In this document: positions 1 through 11,384 of the stretch, piece after piece
Position numbering within the stretch: the first letter of the stretch is position 1
Layout of the letters: each line of letters starts with the position of its first letter
NCBI GenBank assembly: GCA_949592205.1
Contig: CATIUR010000005.1
Span: 128,297,277 to 128,361,276 of the forward strand
Source of the DNA: Helichrysum umbraculigerum
Lineage: Eukaryota > Streptophyta > Magnoliopsida > Asterales > Asteraceae
Length of the DNA: 64,000 nucleotides
Reading direction: 5' to 3'
Made by a program: the position numbers and the translations under genes
Notes under the pieces: model-generated
Told to the model about the DNA's origin: nothing
The model's input: the letters and a program-made list of their open reading frames with translations, nothing else
Databases searched by the model: none

Positions 1-53
1 GTATATATATACGTGTATATGTATATGTGTGTATACATATACATACATATACA
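1..53. repeat. TA/TG-rich low-complexity sequence
   Basis: Alternating gtatat/atacat steps form a degenerate dinucleotide repeat at the window edge. The last three bases (51-53, aca) are the left target-site copy of the adjacent MITE. Confidence 0.7.
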
Positions 54-658
54 CACTACAACAAATATGTCGTTTTTTCACACTTTTTAAAAATGTGTTG
101 AAAATATGTAAATTTATTCACACTTATAAGTGTGGAAAATTTTGTTACATCAATAAGTGTGGAAATCACTACAATCTTCACATATATAAGTGTGGAGAAA
201 AAAAGTTAACACTTAAAAGTGTGGAGAAATGATGACTTTTCAACACTTAAAAGTGTGGAAAAAAATTTGTAACACCCAATTTATCCACACTTTCTCTTGT
301 GTGGATAAATCATGTGTTACAAATTTTTTTTCACACTTTTAAGTGTTGAAAAGTCATCATTTCTCCACACTTTTAAGTGTGAGCTTCTTTTCACACTTAA
401 AAGTGTGGAGAAATGATGACTTTAGTGTGGAAAAAAAAATTGTAACACATGATTTATCCACACAAGAGAAAGTGTGGATAAATTGGGTGTTACAAAAAAT
501 TTTCCACACTTTTAAGTGTTGAAAAGTCATCATTTCTCCACACTTTTAAGTGTGAGCTTCTTTTCCTTACATATATAAGTGTGGAAAATCTTATAAGTTT
601 TACACACTTTCTGAAAGTGTGGAGAAAAAAGTGTGGAAAAATGAGATTTTTTTTAGTG
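54..658. mobile_element. CACTA-type MITE with long internal hairpin
   Basis: The 605-bp element starts CACTACAACAAA and ends TTTTTTTTAGTG, the terminal pattern of CACTA (CMC) DNA transposons. It is flanked by a 3-bp target duplication, aca (51-53 and 659-661), which is the size this superfamily makes. The interior is built from many copies of an AAGTGTGGA-type motif in both orientations, as expected for subterminal transposase-binding repeats. Two internal arms, 269-320 and 442-493, are exact reverse complements of 52 bases, and the surrounding arms also pair around about 385. No coding capacity is visible, so it is non-autonomous. Confidence 0.85.
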
Positions 659-669
659 ACATATACATT

Positions 670-671
<2 letters not shown>

Positions 672-720
<49 letters not shown>
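672..720. repeat. (AT)n microsatellite
   Basis: About 49 bases of uninterrupted alternating AT directly follow the CACTA-type MITE. Confidence 0.95.
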
Positions 721-722
<2 letters not shown>

Positions 723-1506
723 TTTGTGTTATTCTTACATAAGATTGATGTGACAGTAAGCGTTGGTTTATTTTGTGTATAGGTACTGTTCGTGGTGCTA
801 ATGTTCAAGGGGATCATTCAAAAGCAATATAATAGATTCAAGAGATCGAGCAAGTTTTTTGAGGAGGTTACAAATGTATAGTTGATTCAAGAGATCTACC
901 TTAATTTTTTTTATTTTTGTTTGAAAGTTTTATTTTGTGCATACCGATGGGTACATGATTCATAATATGTCAATGTTAAGTTTTATTATCAGAAAATAGT
1001 AGCTTAAAATCGCGCGACAATACGGACTACTAAATTGAAATTGTCATAGATTTAAAGTTTTATTTTTAATTTTTTTTAATTCAATAAATTACTATACGTA
1101 TGTTATTGTGTTAAATTTAAAATGTTATTAATTCGTACATGTATAATTTTAAGACTCACGGCATAGTCAAAAGGGAGATGCAACTTGGTTGATCCTTTGA
1201 TTTCAAGATCGTCTTTCAATATTACTTTTGTTTCAATTTGGTGGATCCTTCAAGACTTTAACTATTTAAGTCGTTAGAGTATCATTAATCTGTAATGATT
1301 AATATAATGGAGGAGTCATTTTTGTAAGTTTGTGTAAAAAGATTTTCTTATGTGCATAAGATGTTTTAAAAGACGATGATGTACGTATATATAATCATGT
1401 GAAGACGTAAATGCATTATTAAAAATACAAAATTACATACATAAAATTTACTCTGTATTATACTTACAAGTTATACAAAATGATTTTATAACTATACTTA
1501 TATTAA
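721..1506. other. AT-rich non-coding DNA, possible Helitron body
   Basis: No ORF or RNA gene is recognisable. It may be the body of the Helitron whose apparent 3' end follows at 1507-1536, but no 5' TC terminus was identified, so the extent is unknown. Confidence 0.4.
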
Positions 1507-1536
1507 ACCCGTGTAAACACGGGTCAATAAACTAGT
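1507..1536 (+). mobile_element. Helitron-type 3' terminus
   Basis: A perfect 8-bp stem with a 2-base loop (acccgtgt-aa-acacgggt, 1507-1524) is followed after 7 bases by CTAG and then T (1532-1536). A short GC-rich hairpin just before a terminal CTRR, with insertion before T, is the hallmark of Helitron 3' ends. No RepHel gene is present, so it would be a non-autonomous copy. Confidence 0.55.
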
Positions 1537-1859
1537 TAATCACTAAATTGCAAGGAAGGTTGATTTACCATTTAAATTATAACCACAATTTGGATTCTTG
1601 AACTACAATTTCAATTATGAATCAAAACCTACCATATAAATGAAGTTTGTGTTATCAGGATTTTACAATTAATTGGTCTGGGGTTTAAGTGGTTTGGTTT
1701 TACAGTAAATTTGATCCATCAAATAATGATATCGTAACTACACATTGTTAGACAAAAGATTAGCATATATATGCAAAATAGCACATTTTAGTAGTATGCG
1801 ATTTCTTAATGTAGTACCTCTGTAATAAATAATAAATCTTGAAGTTTTGCGTGTGAAAT

Positions 1860-2382
1860 ACCAACGGGAAGCATTTGTTGCTAAGGATGTTTTCAAATCA
1901 GCCATGAATATGAAACCCGTTGTTAAATCTAAAATTTCTCGTTGGTAATTTGTAGATATACCAACGGAACTAGAGGTTTTAGCTAATAATATTATCAACG
2001 GAAGGCTATACATTCACAAACGGCATATCCGTTGGTAGTCATAAATTTACCAATGGAACCATGAGGTCTCACGTTCTAGGATTACCAACGGGCAATTTTC
2101 GATCATCCGCAGCATAGCTATTGTTAGTTTACCAATTTAACAACGGAACTCGAGGTCACTGCTAATGGAATTACCAACGGACAATTTTCAATCATCCACG
2201 GTATATCTATTGGTGTTTTAGCAACAGACTAAAAAAATCCGTTGATAAATGCGATTAGCAACGAGCCTTTTTGCCACACCCCTTTTGCGTTGATAAACCC
2301 GTTGATGATGGATATTACCAATGGAATTTACTTGTTCACCAACGGAATTTCCCCGTTGAATTATGCATTTTTTCTAGTAGTG
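1860..2382. mobile_element. CACTA-type element end with accaacgg subterminal repeats
   Basis: The block contains roughly twenty copies of a ccaacgg-type motif and its complement ccgttgg in both orientations, and ends TTTTTTCTAGTAGTG at 2382. Read on the other strand this is the CACTACTAGAAAA terminus common in plant CACTA elements. No matching left terminus is visible upstream, so the copy is probably left-truncated. The short ORFs across it are incidental. Confidence 0.55.
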
Positions 2383-2664
2383 AGTACATTACAACAATTT
2401 TTCACGTAACATTAGTCGTATCGCAATATCATGCAGGTACCACACCAGTTTGTTTAAATCATATTTTTGATCCACAGTCTCACAAACGGAGGCTAAAATG
2501 GACCGACAATTATAGAAATTGATATCAATCTACTAGGCATTATTAAATGTAAATGATTGCTCAATAATTTTGATTGAGGCTTAGACGCTTCTATGATGAT
2601 TTGATGATGACAACAACTTGAGATTAGCTTGAAATTATTCAATGCATAGCGAGCTTTGGGACTT
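2383..2664. other. Unassigned intergenic DNA
   Basis: No gene, RNA or complete repeat is recognised between the CACTA end and the copia fragment. Confidence 0.4.
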
Positions 2665-2691
2665 GGAAAGATAATGTAATCAACTCTCAAG
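2665..2691. repeat. 27-bp direct repeat, left copy, bracketing copia F
   Basis: This 27-base segment is identical to 6709-6735 at the other end of copia fragment F. On the minus strand it contains TGAGAGTTGATTAC, which probably begins F's LTR at the right-hand copy. It may therefore be a stub of the 3' LTR, or else an unusually long target-site duplication. Confidence 0.75.
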
Positions 2692-5277
2692 GTCTGGTGA
2701 AAGTAAGATACTGTAATGCCCCTGCGAGACTCCTATACAGAGTTGGGTCGGCAACGGGTGGTCCATCCGGGCCAAGCTTTGAATGAGTATCAACAGGAGT
2801 AAGGCTGGGTTTACAGTTGGTCATTTTGGCACGCTCAAGTATTTCGGTGGCATATTTGCGTTGAGATAAAAACATTCCCTGGTTGGTGCGAGTTGCCGAA
2901 ATACCCAAGAAGTAGTTAAGAGGCCCGAGATCTGTCATCGCAAACTCCTTTCGGAGAGATGAGATAATCCAATGTAATAACAAAGTGGATGAGGCGGTGA
3001 GAATAATATCATCAACGTATAGTAGTAAATAAGCAACATTACCCCCTGCTGAAAATTAAATAAAGAAGTGTCACACCGGCTATGTTGAAATCCAACTTTG
3101 AGAGCATATTGGGCAAACCGATGATACCAAGCCCGAGGTGCCTGTTTCAAACCATATAGAGATTTCTTGAGGTGACACACATAATCAGGGCGGCTTGGGT
3201 CAAAAAATCCGGGCGGCTGATGCATGAAAACAGTTTCTTCAAGGGTACCATGAAGAAAAGCATTTTTTACATCCAATTGATGAATAGGCCACCTGCGAGA
3301 AATAGATAAGCTAAGAACAGTACGAATCATTGCCGGTTTAACAACCGGACTAAAGGTCTCATCACAGTCAATTCCTGGACGTTGACTTTTACCGTTTGCC
3401 ACCAAGCGAGCTTTGTACCTGTCTAAAGAACCATCGGAACGTAGTTTACGTTTAAATAACCACATAGAACGCACAATGTTAACACCCACCGGTATCGGTA
3501 CCAAAACCCAAGTACCATTTTTAATTAAAGCATTGTATTCATCAATCATTGCTTGCTTCCAATGAGGATCATTAAGAGCTTGTAAGTGGGACTTCGGTGT
3601 GGGTGAGGGTGTGGATATATGTAGGTTAAGTTTTTGTATAGGTTTGTAAGTTCCAACTTTAGAGCGGGTGACCATGGGATGAGTAGTGGCCGGAGATGTT
3701 ACCGGAGGGGACGGAGAAGGTACCGAAACGGGACTAGACATGGCTGGTGAAACCGGGCCATGTGAGTCGTCCGGAAGACCAGGGGATGGTCCGGAAGAGG
3801 TGGTGGACGAGCCAGGGGCAGAGATGGAAGGGGTGGTGGGTTCGGTTTGGGAGTCGACCATGGGGGGTTCGGTATGTGAGTCAGCGACGGGGGTGGTGGA
3901 GTCACAGTGGGAGTCGACCGTAGGGGGTATCTGAGGTGAGGGGAAGATGTATGATGGAGAAGGAGGACTAGTGTCATCCGAAGTGTCTAGAAACTCGTAT
4001 GATGGTTTATCGTTTGGATTCATTGAACCAAACGGAAAAATGGTTTCGTCGAATGTAACATGACGAGAGATGATGATTTTGTTGGTGTGTAAGTCGAGAC
4101 AACGGTAACCTCGGTGATTTTCTGGATAGCCAAGAAAAATACAAGGAGTTGACCGTTGAGCAAGTTTGTGGGGTGTAGGTATGTGTGGGTAACATAGGCA
4201 CTCAAATACGCGGAGATGTGAGAAGGTTGGTTGTTTGTTAAAGAGACGGGTAAACGGGATGTCATTAGAAATGGATGTGGAGGGTAAAATATTAAGTAGA
4301 TGTGTGGCCATATGAAGGGCTTCGACCCAAAACTTTGGTGGTAAGCGAGAGTGAAACAGGAGTGTACGGATGACATTATTTATTGTACGTATCATCCGTT
4401 CCGACATCCCGTTTTGTTGAGACGTGCGGGGACACGAGAAACGAAATTGAATACCGTGTTAATCAAAAAATGACTTAAACGAGGAGTTGTCAAATTCCCC
4501 GCCGTGGTCACATTGAAAAGATTTTATGTTTGTTTTGAATTGATTTTGGACATATGCATGAAAGTGTAGAAATTTAGAGAAGGCATCCGATTTTTGTTTT
4601 AACGGGTAAACCCATAAAAAATGAGTTTTATGATCAAGTAATAACATGTAATATTTAATCCCGCTATCACTAATAATCGGGGAAGTCCACAAATCAGAGT
4701 GTATAATATCAAAAGGTGAATCAACCACATTATTAGAACGATAAAAGGGAAATTTAACATGTTTGCCTAACTGACAAGCATGACACAAAGTGTTCGTCCC
4801 TAAATTATTACAATTGAAAAAACCACGAGTAACTAAAGTTTTCAAAACATGATCACCAGGGTGACCCAAACGATTATGCCATAAAGGTTTACTAGTAGTA
4901 AGAAAAGCAATGTGAGAGACTTTGGAGTTGTGGTTGACCGGATAAAGATCACCTTCACTGTCACATCTCAGGAGTGTTTGTCTAGTCCTGTAATCCTTCA
5001 CAGAAAATCCAAATTCATCAAATTCAATGGTGGATTTGTTATCACGATTAAAACGTTTAACATAAATTAAATTTTTAATGATATTGGGTGTAATAAGGAT
5101 GTTATGTAGATGTAATGGTCGATATGGGTTTGGTAGGGTTGTGTGGCCGGTATTCGTTACAGGTATATTCGATCCATCATCAACAATGACCGACGATACA
5201 ATATTTTTATCAAAAATAGTATCGAGTTTACCTGTGTTCGAGGCTAGATGGGGGTAGCACCGGTGTCCATGTACCAC
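2687..5277 (-). pseudogene. Ty1/copia pol, broken (element F)
   Basis: Minus-strand remains of a copia polyprotein in the order protease, integrase, reverse transcriptase. Pieces lie at 5277-4459 (protease end, GAG-pre-integrase with LWHNRLGHPG, integrase start HSDLWTSP), 4407-2935 (integrase end with SQQNGMSERM; RT with VKNAFLHG) and 2983-2687 (RT end). The YVDD catalytic motif is readable near 3020, but in a different frame from the upstream RT. Lesions are a frameshift near 5250, an in-frame TAA near 4458 and a frameshift near 3047. RNase H is missing: the reading stops right after the TFTRP motif, where the 27-bp repeat begins. The gene is non-functional. Confidence 0.9.
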
Positions 5278-6560
5278 CCGTTGTCATTCGGATCTTGCAA
5301 TGTCATGCTATTAAACGCCTGTGGGAGTGAAGTTGCTTGGCCCGAGTCACATGGTGGGAACCAATTCCAAGGTAGAGGCATAGAGTAGTTCGAAACATCT
5401 TTACTAAAAACCTGCTGTTGCTCACTGCTTGGACCCGAGCCTAACACACCAAGCCCATTGTTTGCTGATCCACGACGATTGTTTAGGCCCGGTCCACTTC
5501 GATTGGGCTGCTGCTGCCATTGGCGATAATAACTCGGATTTGGGTACGCCCGTGGAGGAGGGAATTCCCAGCCATACCCAGCCCATGTAGCAGGCCCATT
5601 TAACCCACTGTTACCAGGGTTCGCAGTGTTCGAGCGGCGTTGGTTAGTGTTCCCACGAGTTGTATTCCGACCATTGTTGCTCCGATTGCGGTTGTTTTGA
5701 CTGATGCGGTTCCTGGTAGTTTGTAACTGAGTGTCGACATGAAGGACATTTGGAGAAGATGAGTCATCAACATGAGAGGGTTGCACATTACGAGTTCGGT
5801 TCATCCTTTGTTCTTCGAGCAGCAACATGGAACGGGCTTGGAGGAATGTTGGTAGAGTTTCTCGGTGCAATATAATTCCCGCAATATTACTGAACCGATA
5901 TGGGAGACCATAAATGAGATACGTGACCAAGGTTTTAGCAGGTAGCCGTGCATCGATGTTTTCAAGAAGATCAGCGATGGTTTGGATCTTGCAACAGTAA
6001 TCGCTGATGGATAGATCACCTAGTCTAATGTTGCGTAGCTGATTCTCGAGCTCTATGGCTCGACTGTCTTTGTTGTCACGAAACAAGTTTTCAATGTATG
6101 TCCAGAGTTCGTGAGCATTGTATCTCCTCTTCACAACCGATTTTAGGAGGGGCTTTGCAAGAGTTCCATAGATCCAAAGTTTTACGTATCCATCGTTCTT
6201 TGCCCACTCCTGATCATCGGGTCCAGTGGGTTTATCGGTTCTGTCAAGGTGACCGAGCAAACCGAATGTGACACAATGTGTCTCAAATAACTCCTTCCAT
6301 GAGTCGTAGTTCAACTCGTCAAGATCTAGGGTCAGCGGAACAAAGATCTTGATGTTAGTCACCGACATAGGTCCGGTGTTACTTTGAGATGTGTTGCTTT
6401 GAGATGTGTTGACTTCTTTGTCGTTGGCCATGGAAGGAAGGAAGAAAGAAGAAGGTGGCTGGTTGTTGAGGGTGGTGGAAGGGTGGTGGAGAGAAAGGCA
6501 GACGGCAACCCTAGGGTTGAAGAGAAAGAAGGAGATAATTAAAGAAAGGAAATCAAGCAA
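5244..6560 (-). pseudogene. Ty1/copia gag plus protease start (element F)
   Basis: This 438-codon ORF runs from the gag start to the protease active site. The region after about residue 45 resembles the UBN2-type gag of plant copia elements (a WKELFETHC segment, then ENQLRNIRLGDLSISDYC). The middle is rich in Asn, Gly, Pro and Arg, and I see no CCHC zinc knuckle. The aspartic protease motif WYMDTGAT sits at the very end and is then lost to a frameshift, with the remainder continuing in the overlapping downstream frame. The likely gag start is the MANDKEV methionine, about 43 residues in. The lack of a zinc knuckle and the short LTR suggest the Ale lineage, which is an inference. Confidence 0.88.
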
Positions 6561-6564
6561 TATT

Positions 6565-6576
6565 GCTCTGATACCA
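6565..6576 (-). other. Primer binding site of copia F
   Basis: The minus strand reads TGGTATCAGAGC, the standard plant initiator-Met tRNA primer site, just upstream of gag. It fixes the element as minus-strand. Confidence 0.9.
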
Positions 6577-6733
6577 TTTAGTTTTCCACCATTGATTTCC
6601 TTTCATTAATCTCAATTATATAATACAAAGTATGGGCTTTTACAAAGGGCCTAATACTTGGGCTAGTAATAATACAATATAATACATACAATAATATACA
6701 ATCTAATAGGAAAGATAATGTAATCAACTCTCA
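6577..6733 (-). repeat. 5' LTR (or remnant) of copia F
   Basis: The sequence lies directly upstream of the primer site. If the LTR starts at TGAGAGTTG (minus strand, from 6733) it is about 157 bp, a size typical of small copia LTRs. No full 3' LTR is present at the other end, so the boundary is inferred. Confidence 0.55.
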
Positions 6734-6735
6734 AG
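6709..6735. repeat. 27-bp direct repeat, right copy, bracketing copia F
   Basis: Identical over 27 bases to 2665-2691. It overlaps the inferred start of the 5' LTR of F. Confidence 0.75.
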
Positions 6736-7337
6736 ATTATTTTGGGAGTTGGGGCTAGAGATATTTTGAGATCCGACTGTATGTTTACCTAACTCAAAGA
6801 TTTTCTCATCTTTCAATTCATCAATTAGAAGTTTTTTCTTGAGCTTGCTGACTTAAAGCATTCAATAAATCGAAGCTGAATTGAATTTAAAGATAGAGAA
6901 TGAAGACCCATCAGTGGGATTGAAGTTCTACTCGCAACCAGCTTGCAAAATGGAGATCATAATATTTGTTGAAGAATCATTTATGATAATTCACCAACAT
7001 GCACTTTGAACCATTGATACTTATTCAAATGGAATCTTCAACATTGTACAATTGTACGTACATACTAAAGATGTCCGTTTATGATCAAAGTGTTTCCACT
7101 ATCAAGCCAGTTGCACATGCGTGTGGGATTCACTGGCGACATAACTAGCAGACAGAATACCACAAACTAAATGATTTCGTATTGTTAATTTTAAATGATG
7201 AATCGTTTGTATCCATATGAAAAGGTTGAATGTGAAAATATAAAGTTATAGAACATTTCTAACTTGTTGATTGACCAACGGCACAAAGGTTTTATGTTGT
7301 TAATAGTATAAATGATATGCCCTTCAAGTATTATATA
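6736..7337. other. Unassigned intergenic DNA
   Basis: AT-rich sequence without a convincing ORF, RNA gene or element boundary. Confidence 0.35.
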
Positions 7338-7621
7338 CTTCATCCGTTCCAAATTAAGTGTCCAGTTTCTACATAGTTTAATGAAAGTAAAGACAATCAC
7401 ACAGTCTACCAAAAAAATTTCATCTTTGACATTTGAAAAACATTTTAAGTAATTAAAAGTTTAGAATAGACAATTATTATGGAATAAATCAAAATGAAAA
7501 TCGAACATTTAATGAAAGATAGAAGAATTAAAAAGACGAATTATTTAATTCGATCGGGCCAGCTAAAGAAATTGAAGTGGATTGACAATAATTTATATAG
7601 CTTAACTGGGGACGGGGAGGA
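7338..7621. mobile_element. Diverged Stowaway-like MITE
   Basis: One end reads cttcatccgttcc and the other, complemented, tcctccccgtccc. Both are degenerate versions of the CTCCCTCCGTCCC terminus of Stowaway/mariner MITEs. The body is AT-rich, non-coding and about 280 bp. Termini are imperfect and the TA duplication is unclear. Confidence 0.4.
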
Positions 7622-8325
7622 CTCAATTCAGATTGTTAGACTTGGGCTGCTATGAATCCAATATTATTGGGCTAGTTTGGGGTTAAAACATTATTGTACA
7701 GTGTGAAGATTTTTGACCCTTGAAATCTTAATTACTCAAGTTAAATCCGTAAAACTTATTAGAACCTAATTTCAGTATTAAAATAGAACCCTGTTAGTAA
7801 CTTTTCATAAAATCGGGTTCTAGTTACTTGCGTACGCACCCGGAAAAGATAAATAGAAAACGGTTCAATTATGTATTTATTACACTTTAGAGTAAGTTGG
7901 TTACCGTTATTATAATATCAACGATCACTTTGGGAAGAAATAAAGTAACTACATAAGCATATATATGTATACTACATATATAAATATAATTAATTAATAT
8001 ATATATATGATATCATTTTCGGAAGTTATATATTCAAAATCAATACAAAGTTTCTATTTAACCAAATAACAAATTGCATATGTTAGGCATAAAATAAGAA
8101 GCATATACGATTAATCAAGAAATTACATATAATGTGTAGCGTTACACATCTACACCATTATTTTATTAGTGGTAACAATCCGAACTTTTTAACTTATTGA
8201 AAACGAGGGAACTTGAAATATTAATCAAATTGACACTTGCATAAGCAACTTATTTGAAATTAGATAGAGGAACAGCTTTTAAGTAGCGTGTTAGACACTC
8301 CACGTAGGACATGAAGAACATAAAA
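7622..8325. other. Non-coding DNA 3' of the terpene synthase
   Basis: No ORF or element is recognised. It follows the terpene synthase stop codon and would contain its 3' UTR and polyadenylation region (minus strand). Confidence 0.4.
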
Positions 8326-8471
8326 TCATATAGTCACAGCATCAACGAATATGGACTTAAGTTGATCTTTGAGTACGCCGGCTTCCACATTTGTAAAGTT
8401 ATCTTTATCGTTTGTATATGTAGCTTCCCACACCCTTGCCAAGTTAACCGCAATCATAATTAGAGGCATGG
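8326..8471 (-). pseudogene. Terpene synthase last exon, 3' part, cut off by LTR element A
   Basis: Minus strand. These 46 codons plus TGA (8326-8328) encode the extreme C terminus of a class I terpene synthase. The family's conserved NLARV segment is present, and the reading ends in a short FVDAVTI tail typical of TPS-a enzymes. Bases 8467-8471 (catgg) are the target-site duplication of element A. Joining 8466 to the exon part at 26451 keeps the frame exactly. Cut off from its promoter by 18 kb, the piece cannot be translated as part of the enzyme unless the whole insertion is removed. Confidence 0.93.
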
Positions 8472-9553
8472 TGTAACAACCCCAAAATTTGGGTAAATTT
8501 AAAATTTTCCTAATTGCGTGTTTATTACTTGTATTTAATATGAAATAGGATTAAATACCTTACTTACTTATATATATATATATGCATGGAATATATGTAT
8601 ATATACGCGTATACGATTCGTACAAATATCGTATAAAACAACAATTGTACAAATTTCATACACTGATAAAACAATTATTAAATAATGTGAAATTATTTAA
8701 TTACTTTGATTATTACTTTATATTATGTTTATAATATAACGAAAACGTACGATTTAACCAAAACGTCACCGAACTCTCCGAAAACTCGACCAACCGACAA
8801 AACAAAACAAAGTTATGATTTATAACTTGAAAACTAGTATTTTGGTAAAATACTACAACTAAATTATCGTGTAATATTTCGTATTTTGAAACGTATATTT
8901 AATCGCGTATAAAATTATTTTTACGTTTAAACGACCGGGGAAACGAACACCGCACGGAGCGCAAACACGGAGGAACAAAATTTGGTGAGATCCACACTTG
9001 GTGGACCCCACCCAACCGGCCCAAGGGTCAAGGGGACAACCCCCTCACCCTTCCCTCCTCACTTCTTCACTTACACACTCAAACCCAAACCCACACCCTC
9101 ATCATTCTCTCTTTCTCTCTCTCTACGGTTTCTCTCTCTCTCTCTAAAACTTCATCCTCAAAATCCCCTAAAAACACCACAAAAACACCTCGAAGGTCCA
9201 TACCCGTTTGGAGAAAAGCGATCACGAGAACGAGGGCTACAATCGTATCTTTTCGGATTTTCGTTTCGACAACTTTGTAAGTTTTCCGGCGACCCGAAAC
9301 TTTTCCGATTACTTTTATTTTGCTAGATAAATGTTTCCCTAGCTTAGTGATGTCCAAAAATATACTCGAAACGCGTTTTTGAACACTTTTACGAAAATGT
9401 CGGTTTTGGTCATTTTAAATAAAACGACACCTCGAACATTAAAAATGACATCCAACAATTTTTATGAACTCTACATAACATATTAAAACTTGTGTAAAAG
9501 TTTCAGACCCAACGGAACTCGTTAGACACGTTTTCGACACGAATCAAAATCTG

Positions 9554-9885
9554 ACCAGAGGTAAGTGTCGCATGGCTCACGCCAGTTATGCGACACTTCG
9601 CTTTAGTGACGCATAGGTCACGACTCGTCCATACACGACACTACATAAGTGTCGCTATCATATAACGTTCGGCAGAAACTATAACACTTTCGGTAGAAAT
9701 AACACGACACTACATAAGTGTCGCTATCATATAACCTTCGGCAGAAACTATAACCTTCGGCAGAAACTATAACCTTCGGCAGAAACTATAACCTTCGGCA
9801 GAAACTATAACCTTCGGCAGAAACCTTAACCTTCGGTAGAAACTATTCGGCAGAAACCATAACTTTCGGCAGAAACCTATAACTA
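9554..9885. repeat. Minisatellite block in LTR A (GCGACACTT palindromes and 19-bp units)
   Basis: The first part carries inverted pairs such as aagtgtcgc/gcgacactt. The second part is a tandem array with unit ctataaccttcggcagaaa (19 bp): five clean copies here and four in the right LTR (about 24818-24890), followed by degenerate copies. Confidence 0.9.
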
Positions 9886-10604
9886 GCAGTTTTAACTATA
9901 ACAATTTAAATACGATACAACGATACCCGAATACGTACAAGTTTATACTAAACTGAACGTGAGATTTCACTCACACCCGCACACGAGTTGACACTCGAAA
10001 CACTTAGGAGTTTGCACTACAACAAACATACACTTGTACACTACACGGGATTGCACCCGATACGAACTTACAAGTTTACCCACTAGTTACGTGCTGGATT
10101 ACACGTTAACTGATACGAACTTACATACGAATACTTACGAGGTTTCACTCGTACCCTTTGGGGACTAAGCCCATTGGAACGTACACAAACGATACATGTT
10201 GTAATACAAACAAACGATCATACGAGTATACTTTACAACTGTACAACTACTATGAATACATAATAATAATGGATGGAATTATTATTATACACCGATAACA
10301 AACGAACCGTACAACTTTTATACAAACTACGATTTACAAACGATTACAAACTTACAAACAAACTAATGGACATTAACTAGTTTGGGAACAACTAGCATGG
10401 ATACTTTACAAGTATTCCATTTACTTACTAAACCTTATGCGTATTAGGACGCTAAGGGTTGCTAAATCGGGAATACTACTTGCTTACTTAGTACATCGTC
10501 TGCCAGACTCAGGTGAGTCTTACAGCCCCTATTTTACTGTTTTATACCGGGGGTGAGATGCATTACTCGTTTTCCTAAAACTAATAAAAGCCGAGTTAAC
10601 GCAT

Positions 10605-10980
10605 GATTTGCATGACTTGCGATCATGGTAGCTTTGGATGTTTTCTTACTTGTTCAATATAAATGTTTGATTTATATTCACTGATGTACGAATAATTACT
10701 GTTGTTAAACTCCTACTCTGTTGTCTCATGACAACGTATGATTTGCATGCCCTGCAATCATTTCTGAGGGAACGATCTGCATGTCCTGCAATCGTTACTC
10801 GTTGGATAGCTATGTAAGGTTTGCATGTCCTGCAACCATTTACTGATGTACGGTTTGCATGTCCTGCAACCACTTATTTATATACGGTTTGCATGTCCTG
10901 CAACCACTCACTTATATACGTTTTGCATGACCTGCAACCACCCACTTACAAATGTTATGCATGACCTGCAATTGTTACTT
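10605..10980. repeat. Imperfect tandem array in LTR A, core TTTGCATGTCCTGCAACCA
   Basis: About eight degenerate copies of a unit of roughly 36-40 bp centred on gcatg(t/a)cctgcaa, recurring unchanged in the right LTR (about 25668-26043). Confidence 0.85.
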
Positions 10981-11384
10981 ATGTACTGGATTATGATTTT
11001 ACAAATATTACTGGTGTGATTAAACTGTTTATTTACTTACAAACCTGTGAGATTCACCAACCTTTTTGGTTGACCGTTTTAGTAATGCTTCTCAGGTACA
11101 CAGCATCAGTAGGGATGCCCAGCAGGATAAGCTTACTTAGCTCGAGTCGCATGCATTTACAAGCTTGGAGATTTTATTACATTACTTTTGTACTAGTTGT
11201 TATGTATTAGAATCTCTAGGAATTTACTTGAACTCGAGCTTGTATTTTGAAACTACTTATGTATTAATGTAATAACTTTTCGAACGTCTCATTTAGAGTC
11301 GTTCACTGTATCCTTTGTGCTTGTGATTATTGATTAGTAACACCCAAAACACCGCTTCCGCAAACTGTTAAATTTGGGGGTGTT

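Larger units (their letters stand above)
8472..11384 (+). repeat. Left (5') LTR of element A, interrupted at its end by B
   Basis: Matches 23554-26450. The last three bases (aca) lie on the far side of element B at 21455-21457, giving 2,916 bp in total against 2,897 bp for the right copy; the 19-bp difference is one unit of the repeat at about 9736-9830. It contains palindromic GCGACACTT-type repeats, a CT-rich tract, a conserved inverted repeat (10506-10519), the array at about 10610-10980 and a hairpin (11058-11072). Short ORFs inside it recur in the right LTR and are not genes. Confidence 0.95.

Noticed and set aside
3686..3977. Plus- and minus-strand ORFs rich in Gly/Glu/Val or Pro/Thr over the copia F pol linker
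   Set aside because: They are other-frame readings of the Ser/Pro-rich linker between integrase and RT.
8982..9357. ORFs of 114 and 92 codons (repeated at 24064-24439)
   Set aside because: They lie inside the LTRs of element A, overlap each other on opposite strands across a CT-rich tract, and recur only because the LTR is duplicated.
10605..10980. CRISPR-like look of regularly spaced gcatgtcctgcaa units
   Set aside because: The spacers are themselves degenerate copies of the same unit and the array is within a plant LTR; it is a minisatellite.
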